Positions 40,310 through 45,879 of a stretch of 45,879 nt of DNA are shown here, piece by piece. The notes beneath the pieces are model-generated. The model was not told the DNA's origin, searched no databases, and worked only from the letters and a program-made list of their open reading frames with translations. Source of the stretch: Triparma columacea. Lineage: Eukaryota; Sar; Bolidophyceae; Parmales; Triparmaceae. Made by a program: the position numbers and the translations under genes. The stretch spans positions 1 to 45,879 of the forward strand of contig BRYA01000487.1 of assembly GCA_030267965.1 (NCBI GenBank). The letters are read 5' to 3'. Each line of letters opens with the position of its first letter. The stretch's first letter is position 1.

Positions 40310-40316
40310 AGAAAGA
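40271..40316. repeat. (TG)n-(AG)n compound microsatellite
   Basis: About 17 bases of TG repeat (40271-40287) run directly into about 25 bases of GA repeat. It lies 90-130 bases upstream of the coiled-coil gene start on its promoter side. Confidence 0.95.
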
Positions 40317-40773
40317 GTAGAGTGTTTTGACGTTTGAACGTGATGTGAATGAGTGTGATGTGAATAAATGTGATGGAGCGGTAAATATCTCGTAAATAAT
40401 TCAAGCTGCGATGTGTTTATTTGTGCATGTGTAAGTATGGGTATTGTTTGGGTTACGTTAGTCGTATATGTGAGTAATGTGTAAATTGGGTAGATATTGA
40501 GGAAGAAAATGGGAAATAGATGGAAGGTCCCGTCCGAGGAGCAATTGTTTATGCCCTATTTATTTTCTCTGTGTGGATATTATTACTCATTTATATCATC
40601 AAACGCGATAGTAATATCATTCAAATCGAATCACACTAGATTTATCTACATTACATCAACTACAACAATCGAAATTAAGCTCACCAAGACAGGAATATTG
40701 GCTGAAAACATTTTGGCTGGGAATACTGTAGCTTCAAGGCTTTGTTGATAAGTTTCACATCGCACTTTTCCGC

Positions 40774-40779
40774 TATAAA
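40774..40779 (+). promoter_or_regulatory. Probable TATA box of the first ankyrin-MYND gene
   Basis: TATAAA in CCGCTATAAACTTACA lies 49 bases before the ATG at 40823. The same word is preserved before the duplicate gene (42207), and the region around it is conserved between the two copies, which supports function. Confidence 0.65.
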
Positions 40780-40822
40780 CTTACACTTGGGAAACTTACA
40801 CCTGGGGTAGCTTCGCTCAAAA

Positions 40823-41944
40823 ATGGAATCAAAACCAGATGAACAATCGTCACACAATTCATCAGAGACCATAACTGTGGCAGTAAATAGTTTGGCAGAC
40901 GCTCAGCAGTTGTGCATAAATTGGGCTTTCGCCCAAGACTGGGATCGCATCAAGGGGCATGCCAAGGAACATGGTCCTGAGGTTTTGTTGGGCGTAGTTG
41001 GTGATGTGGAATTGAAGGTGCATTCAGTCCTCACAATGGCCTCAATTCACGATAATGTTGAGATGGTCAAGCTTACCTTAGAGGCCGGTTTCGACCACAA
41101 GGAAGCCATGTACATTGCCGCAGATATGTCAATGGAGAATAGTGATTCAACAATCTTGAGGTTGCTCTTAGAACATGGACTTGACCCCAATATGGACCTA
41201 CAAGTCGAAGGGGTGTTGGTAGACTCTTCCAACCTTTTGATGCGTGCTACTGCAAATGGACACATTGATCAGGCCATAGCACTTCTCGATCATGGAGCAA
41301 ATGTGAACAAGACAGTGGTTTCCCCTAATGGAAATGTTCTTTCACCACTTACTTTTACTATGAGTTATGGAGCACACGACATATGCAGGCTGTTTCTCAC
41401 GCGCGGTGCTATCCCAACCACCAACGACGTGCATAATGTGTTTAATAATTGCCTCAAAGCGTGCAGAGGAGAACACCCTAACCCTAGCCTTAGTAGAGAT
41501 GTCGCGATAAAGATTTTCGCAACATTTCTTCATCTCGGAAAGCCCGATTCCGACGTAGTTCGAGACAAATTCGATTCAGTCCCTCCTTTCTATCACGATC
41601 CTACAATCACCAACATCACGAAACATTACCTTCAAGGCCGTCCCTTCTGCTGCTATGTTTGCGAGGCTCTAACTGCCAAGTCACGCGACAAGCTCCTAAT
41701 GTGTCCCTGTCGCAACGTCGCCTACTGCTCTCGCTCGTGCCAGGTCAAGCACTGGAAGGAGCACAAGGTGCTATGCACGGGACCTCTGAACGAAAGGGGG
41801 GAGAGTGAGGCAATGGTCAAGAAAAGATCTAAGACAGGGAAGGGGATGAAGGGGGGAGGAGCGGATGTGGGAGTAGCGGAGGGAGCAGGTGCGACGGGGA
41901 AGAATGGCAAGAAGGGGAAGAAGGGTAGGGGTAAGAAGAAGTGA
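40823..41944 (+). CDS. Ankyrin-repeat MYND zinc-finger protein, copy 1, 373 aa
   Basis: Single exon. A Ser-rich start (MESKPDEQSSHNSSET) leads to ankyrin-type helices (DNVEMVKLTLEAGFDHKEAM; STILRLLLEHGLDPNMD; GHIDQAIALLDHGANVNK; HDICRLFLTRGAIPTTND). A MYND finger follows at 277-318 with Cys277, 280, 294, 296, 302, 306, His314 and Cys318 (the third pair is spaced C-x-C rather than C-x2-C). The Lys/Gly-rich tail (GKNGKKGKKGRGKKK) is strongly basic. MYND fingers bind short proline-containing peptides, so a scaffold or adaptor role is likely; partners unknown. The copy at 42242 is a tandem duplicate. Confidence 0.88.
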   Translation: MESKPDEQSSHNSSETITVAVNSLADAQQLCINWAFAQDWDRIKGHAKEHGPEVLLGVVGDVELKVHSVLTMASIHDNVEMVKLTLEAGFDHKEAMYIAADMSMENSDSTILRLLLEHGLDPNMDLQVEGVLVDSSNLLMRATANGHIDQAIALLDHGANVNKTVVSPNGNVLSPLTFTMSYGAHDICRLFLTRGAIPTTNDVHNVFNNCLKACRGEHPNPSLSRDVAIKIFATFLHLGKPDSDVVRDKFDSVPPFYHDPTITNITKHYLQGRPFCCYVCEALTAKSRDKLLMCPCRNVAYCSRSCQVKHWKEHKVLCTGPLNERGESEAMVKKRSKTGKGMKGGGADVGVAEGAGATGKNGKKGKKGRGKKK

Positions 41945-42206
41945 ACGAAACAATACAGGAATGCGGCGGCTATAAGCAATTGTTGAGAATTCGATGCACA
42001 TCAAATTGCTTATTTTTTATTGCGATTAGCGTGAGAATGAACAATTTCATATTTCTCCAACTAATTAATTTGTCCCCTCCGCCCCTCCTGCTTCCAGATG
42101 AAACTTTCTGAGAGGTGGACTCCAATATTAGCACCTACACGACTTTTTTGCCTAAGTGGAGTAGCTTCAAGGCTTTATAAATCACTTTCATATCGTAATT
42201 TACCGC

Positions 42207-42212
42207 TATAAA
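42207..42212 (+). promoter_or_regulatory. Probable TATA box of the second ankyrin-MYND gene
   Basis: TATAAA in CCGCTATAAACTTACA lies 35 bases before the ATG at 42242, in the same conserved context as the element before copy 1. The interval to the ATG is 14 bases shorter because a short near-repeat (TACACTTGGGAAACT-like) is present only in copy 1. Confidence 0.65.
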
Positions 42213-42241
42213 CTTACATTCGGGATAGGTTCGCTCAAAAA

Positions 42242-43390
42242 ATGGCATCAGAATCAGAGGTACAATCGTCACACAATTCATCAGAGACCACAAATGTGAC
42301 AGTATATAGTTGGGACGATTTGACAGACGGTCAACAGCGCTGTATAAACTGGGCTGCTGACCAAGACTGGGATCTTATCAAGGGGTATGCCAAGGAACAT
42401 GGTCCTGAGGTTTTGTTTGGCGTTTATACAAAGCATGATGATGAGGGATGGAAGGTACTTTCAGTCCTCACCATCGCCTCTCAACACGATAATATTGAGA
42501 TGGTCAAGCTTACCCTAGACGCCGGCTTCGACAACAATCAAGTCATGTACAAGGCTGCAAATATATCAATAAAGAATAGTGACAATTCAACAATCTTGAG
42601 ATTGCTCTTTGAACATGGACTTGACCCCAATATGGACCCACGATTCGAAGGATTGGTGGAAGACTTTTGCCCCAACCTCTTGATGTTTGCTACTACTGTG
42701 GGGCACATTGATCAGGCCATAGCACTTCTCGATCATGGAGCAAATGTGAACAAGGCAGCGACTCACCCTAATGGAGTTGTTGCTTCACCACTTATGTTTA
42801 GTATGAGTTATGGAGCACACGACCTATGCAGGCTATTTCTCACGCGCGGTGCTATCCCAACCACCAACGACGTGTATAATGTGTTTAGATTGTGCCTCCT
42901 AGCGTGCAAAGGAGAACACCCTTACCTTAGTAGAGATGTCGCAATAAAGATGTTCGCAACATTTCTTCATCTCGGAAAGCCCGATTCCGACGTAGTTCGA
43001 GACAAATTCAATTCTTCCAAGGATTACTATCACGATCCTACAATCACCAACATCACGAAACATTACCTCCAAGGCCGTCCCTTCTGCTGCTTTGTTTGTG
43101 AGGCTCTAACTGCCAAGTCACGCGATAAGCTCCTAATGTGTCCCTGTCGCAACGTCGCCTACTGCTCTCGCTCGTGCCAGCTCAAGCACTGGAGGGAGCA
43201 CAAGGTGCTATGCACGGGACCTCTGAACGAAAGAGGGGAGAGTGAGGCAATGGTCAAGAAAAGATCTAAGACAGGGAAGGGAGCGGCGGTGGGAGCAGCG
43301 TTGGTGGGAGTAGCGGAAGGAGCAGTTGCGACGGGGAAGAATGGGAAGAAGGGGAAGAAGGGCAAGAATGGTAGGGGTAAGAAGAAGTGA
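42242..43390 (+). CDS. Ankyrin-repeat MYND zinc-finger protein, copy 2, 382 aa
   Basis: Single exon, collinear with copy 1 at 40823. Same ankyrin helices (DNIEMVKLTLDAGFDNNQVM; STILRLLFEHGLDPNMD; GHIDQAIALLDHGANVNK) and MYND finger (FVCEALTAKSRDKLLMCPC; YCSRSCQLKHWREHKVLC). It differs by insertions such as YTKHDDEGW near residue 60 and a longer basic Gly/Lys tail. The N-terminal half has diverged more than the MYND half. It is probably redundant or subfunctionalised with copy 1. Confidence 0.88.
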   Translation: MASESEVQSSHNSSETTNVTVYSWDDLTDGQQRCINWAADQDWDLIKGYAKEHGPEVLFGVYTKHDDEGWKVLSVLTIASQHDNIEMVKLTLDAGFDNNQVMYKAANISIKNSDNSTILRLLFEHGLDPNMDPRFEGLVEDFCPNLLMFATTVGHIDQAIALLDHGANVNKAATHPNGVVASPLMFSMSYGAHDLCRLFLTRGAIPTTNDVYNVFRLCLLACKGEHPYLSRDVAIKMFATFLHLGKPDSDVVRDKFNSSKDYYHDPTITNITKHYLQGRPFCCFVCEALTAKSRDKLLMCPCRNVAYCSRSCQLKHWREHKVLCTGPLNERGESEAMVKKRSKTGKGAAVGAALVGVAEGAVATGKNGKKGKKGKNGRGKKK

Positions 43391-43560
43391 ACGAAACAAT
43401 ACAGTAATGCGGCGGCTATAAGCAATTTTTCAGAATTCGATGTGCATCAAATTTTTTTTTTCTTCGAAGGGGCAACACGTGTTCCCAAAGAAATCCTGGT
43501 TGTAGAAGATTTAATTTGCGAAAGTGTTTGTCGCATTACTATTACTGTTATGCTCGTCAC

Positions 43561-45447
43561 CTACTCCTTCGCCTCCTGCTGCTCTTCGACAGGGACAGCG
43601 GCACCGGATATCAGTACCCCGAAAACGGAACTCCGTCGCCGCTCTTCTAATATTGCCTTGACGTTATTCGTGCGGAGTCTGACGAGGATGGCGGGGTCGG
43701 AGATGAAGTCGTCGGGGATTCGAGACTTGCAGAGATCGTCGAACCACTCTGGCTCATCCTCAAGCCAGACAGGAAGGCGCTCGTTTAACCAGGACTTGAC
43801 TTGGGGTCCGATCTTGTACTCCCATTTATATCTGTTGCGGTCGAAGATAAGAACTCTTCTCCATTCTTCCTCAAAGTCTGTGAAGAGTTCCTGATTAGAT
43901 TTATCACCAGTCTTCGGGTCGATAAATGTTTGTACGTATTCCTTGTTTATGGATAGTAGAAGCGTGCCGAGAGAAATAATGGTCCCAACGCAAGCGATTA
44001 CCATCGTCGTGACTACAGTGCTCTCCTCGATTCCCGCACCCTCACTTCCGAGATTGATTTCATCACCCTCCAAAACTTCGTCGACCGCCTTCTTTTCGTA
44101 ACCAAGAGCAGCAATAATTCCACCAGTGATAGTGACAAATATACTGAAGGTGAAATATGCACCACCAACGTCATTAGGATGACGCAGTTGTACCAAAGCA
44201 GTCCAGTCCACGACTATTTTGACAAGAACTCTTGCAAATGCACTTACCATGTATCCAGCAAATCCATAGATGGGCACGTCAATCCAGAGATCCCGTCTCA
44301 GCGCCTTCATCAACAAAAAAAGCAGCATCTCACCACCAAACACGATAGATATCGCTGTAAACCCACCCTCCATGTAGAACAGAATACTCGCATATGTACG
44401 CACGAGCAAGTTGAACGCCGCAAGAGCGAACAGGGACAGGAAAACTTTTGCCTTTCTAATCAAATTACGCGGCGTATATCCATAAAAGGAGGTCTCATTC
44501 TTCCGATTTTCCTGCGATATGTCAAAATCGTAGCTCACTATGGTTGAAGTGAATGCTGTGGTGAATATGCAGAACACAAAAGAAAAGAGAGCGGCACTCG
44601 TCGTCTTTGAGCCGGCCCTTAAGATTGCTGACAGTTGGATCAAGGCTCCTGGTATCGACTCAGCAACGATCTCACAACTTTTGATAAGGGCCATCTCAAA
44701 ATAAGGATCAAGCACTTTCCCAACCTCTTGTTCGGTCTCGCTAGCCACTCTCCAAGCATCAACTCCAGGCTTCACCATCGTCCATACATACACTTGTTCC
44801 CAAATTCGTGTCCGCAATGGAAGCGTCCTGTTCTGAAAGTGTACCGCCAGGGCTTGAAGGAAAAGGTTGACCAAGATGCTCGCCAGTGTGGCCCACGCGT
44901 ACCCGGTCCCATCATCCATCCCAAAATACTGGATCACCATCATGATGTCAGTAAAGAGGTCCCCCATGCTCAGCGCCGCGGCAACAAACAGTTTCACCTT
45001 GGCCCACTTCTGCTTATCAGCGAGCAGCCTCTTGCTCTGCTCCTGCAAGCTCTTCTCGAAACTAGGATAAGCTGCATTCAGATCTTTAATCGCCTTGTAC
45101 GTCTCTACGAACGTAGCCACGGCGTCCTCCACATTCGCCTCGTACTTGAGCATGTAGTTGAGGGCCCCTACAAGTGTTGTAAGGTCCCTCCCTGTCATGG
45201 CAGCCAGAGCTACGTCGCATACGGGCTCCGACGCTGGTGTGCCTCGAGCGGAAGCCAAGATTGTGTAGAACTCAATCACCAACTCGGTGTTGTCTTTGAT
45301 CTCTTTCACCATTGAAGGGCGCATGGACATCCTCATGACTGAGGTTGGTTCAGGGTCCTCAGCACCACCTTCAACAAAATGCGACGACGAGGCGGCGAGT
45401 GATTTATCCAATGCACTTCCCTTATCGGGGTGGATCTGGGTTGCCAT
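43561..45447 (-). CDS. Polytopic membrane protein with one XK-like module, 628 aa
   Basis: Single exon from ATG at 45447. A soluble helical N-terminus (about 1-165) is followed by a membrane module of roughly eight or more helices with LSMGDLFTDIMMVIQYFG, AESIPGALIQLSAIL, VSYDFDI, TSFYGYTPRN and VQLRHPNDVGGAYFTFS. These align one-to-one with both modules of the giant gene at 293-11897 (TSMTDLVTDVY; IPGVIIQLMAIA; SYDFDTDP; DFYGYVPANP; QFRHPYEVGGMYWMF). The tail keeps the signature EDEPEWFDDLCKSRIP. It lacks START domains. The TD-containing first helices and the IPG/Q helix loosely resemble XK-related proteins; scramblase activity is speculation. It is head-to-head with the gene beginning at 45577. 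Confidence 0.8.
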   Translation of the reverse strand: MATQIHPDKGSALDKSLAASSSHFVEGGAEDPEPTSVMRMSMRPSMVKEIKDNTELVIEFYTILASARGTPASEPVCDVALAAMTGRDLTTLVGALNYMLKYEANVEDAVATFVETYKAIKDLNAAYPSFEKSLQEQSKRLLADKQKWAKVKLFVAAALSMGDLFTDIMMVIQYFGMDDGTGYAWATLASILVNLFLQALAVHFQNRTLPLRTRIWEQVYVWTMVKPGVDAWRVASETEQEVGKVLDPYFEMALIKSCEIVAESIPGALIQLSAILRAGSKTTSAALFSFVFCIFTTAFTSTIVSYDFDISQENRKNETSFYGYTPRNLIRKAKVFLSLFALAAFNLLVRTYASILFYMEGGFTAISIVFGGEMLLFLLMKALRRDLWIDVPIYGFAGYMVSAFARVLVKIVVDWTALVQLRHPNDVGGAYFTFSIFVTITGGIIAALGYEKKAVDEVLEGDEINLGSEGAGIEESTVVTTMVIACVGTIISLGTLLLSINKEYVQTFIDPKTGDKSNQELFTDFEEEWRRVLIFDRNRYKWEYKIGPQVKSWLNERLPVWLEDEPEWFDDLCKSRIPDDFISDPAILVRLRTNNVKAILEERRRSSVFGVLISGAAVPVEEQQEAKE

Positions 45448-45576
45448 ATCGCTAAATGATTAAATTTTTCAAAGGCAACAGAATTTGCTCATCCTGGCGA
45501 AATCTGATCCGAATATATCCGATCTATCTGAAGAGAGAACATACTAGTGTTCTCCGTTGTGAAACTAATAAACAGA

Positions 45577-45879
45577 TGAAAATCGTTCCCAAATCTGACC
45601 CCCCCGATGCCACTGCAGTACATAAGCTGCCTGAGACGAAACAAAAGATCTCGGCTAACGAAGAGGAGGGTGAAAACAACCCATCAACAACATTTTCACT
45701 CGCGAGGGCCTTTGAGGGAAAGGACACCGATAACGAGGGCGCTGATAACGAGGGCGACGAAGCTGTGATCGTCGAGGATGATGCTGTCGGTGCTGCTCCC
45801 AGTTCTTTAACCGTGGATGTCAAACTGGATGTTGCCCAAGTAATCTACTTATATATCCAAGAGCTAACCAAAGAGACGT
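45577..45879 (+). CDS. Acidic protein, 5' part only, cut by the window edge
   Basis: An open frame starts at ATG 45577 (MKIVPKSDPPDATAVHKL) and is still open at the last base, 101 codons later. The sequence is acidic with a short repeat (DTDNEGADNEGDEA) and ends in more hydrophobic sequence (VAQVIYLYIQEL). It lies 129 bases from the divergent start of the membrane-protein gene, a spacing typical of a shared promoter in this window. No family is recognised; coding status rests on the long frame and codon composition. Confidence 0.6.

Larger units (their letters stand above)
40185..40822. other. Divergent intergenic region with microsatellites
   Basis: A stretch of 638 bases between the minus-strand coiled-coil gene and the first ankyrin-MYND gene. 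It contains a (TG)n/(AG)n compound microsatellite and an A+T-rich right half. No gene is supported. Confidence 0.6.
40725..43450 (+). repeat. Tandem gene duplication (two units of about 1.42 kb)
   Basis: The duplicated unit includes the promoter (GTAGCTTCAAGGCTTT at about 40729 and 42161), the whole ORF and the 3' flank (GAACGAAACAATACAG then ATGCGGCGGCTATAAGCAAT at 41944 and 43390). Offset is about 1420-1440 bases. Confidence 0.9.

Noticed and set aside
1..45879. tRNA genes, rRNA, transposons or retroelements
   Set aside because: None was recognised by eye on either strand. A covariance-model and repeat-library search could still find degenerate ones.

Overview
This is a eukaryotic chromosome end. 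The first 69 bases are uninterrupted CCCTAA telomere repeat, read outward from the left end. Everything to its right is densely packed intron-containing protein genes, with short introns (GTGAG/GTAAG...CAG, mostly 75-430 bases), intergenic gaps of roughly 90-650 bases and many poly-C/poly-G runs. The gene mix is BspA-type leucine-rich repeats, ankyrin-MYND proteins, a RAP-domain organelle protein, a DGAT2 acyltransferase and an algal-style prephenate dehydratase. It suggests a photosynthetic stramenopile, perhaps a bolidophyte (Triparma-like) or diatom relative. That assignment is inference, not something the sequence proves. No tRNA, rRNA, CRISPR array, transposase or reverse transcriptase was recognised. 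|| Layout, left to right. (1) 1-292: telomere and a short A+T-rich subtelomere. (2) 293-11897, minus: a giant gene of 12 exons (about 3110 aa) that I assembled from splice sites and reading phase. It has five START-like lipid-binding domains followed by two tandem copies of a polytopic membrane module that distantly resembles XK-related proteins. Its middle is an array of five in-phase mini-exons (33, 33, 33, 45 and 33 bases), each coding one 11-15 residue repeat, made by tandem duplication of intron+exon units. Long introns in the array carry a 24-base GC-rich minisatellite. A 44-base assembly gap lies inside the gene. (3) 12553-15506, minus: RAP-domain organellar RNA-binding protein, 11 exons. 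(4) 15660-16080: strongly A+T-rich spacer. (5) 16150-17974, plus: membrane-anchored PPP-like phosphatase, 7 exons. (6) 18308-18585, plus: 62-aa protein with a predicted N-myristoylation/palmitoylation start. (7) 18704-22295, minus: exocyst subunit Sec3. (8) 22642-24735, minus: secretory prolyl-4-hydroxylase-like enzyme fused to TPRs. (9) 25003-25836, plus: CS (p23/NudC-like) domain protein. (10) 25927-27647, minus: five-TM tweety/prominin-like protein. (11) 27753-29757, minus: ubiquitin-like plus four-TM protein with an intronic 29-base minisatellite. (12) 29870-32504 and 33058-35505, plus: paralogous BspA-LRR proteins. The first carries a TAZ zinc finger; the second lacks it and holds a near-perfect 828-base internal duplication. 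(13) 35645-36856, minus: disordered protein of unknown function. (14) 37140-38282, plus: DGAT2. (15) 38522-39118, plus: prephenate/arogenate dehydratase-like. (16) 39312-40184, minus: unknown coiled-coil, probably tail-anchored. (17) 40823-41944 and 42242-43390, plus: tandem ankyrin-MYND pair. (18) 43561-45447, minus: a single-module relative of the membrane domain in the giant gene. (19) 45577 to the right edge, plus: start of an acidic protein cut by the window. || There is no operon-like logic. The shared themes are lipid handling (START domains, XK-like modules, DGAT2), membrane traffic (Sec3, tweety-like, UBL-TM) and rapid gene growth by tandem duplication at every scale: 24-base minisatellite, 33-base exons, 69-base LRR units, the 828-base LRR block, 1.4-kb whole genes and a 1.85-kb membrane module.
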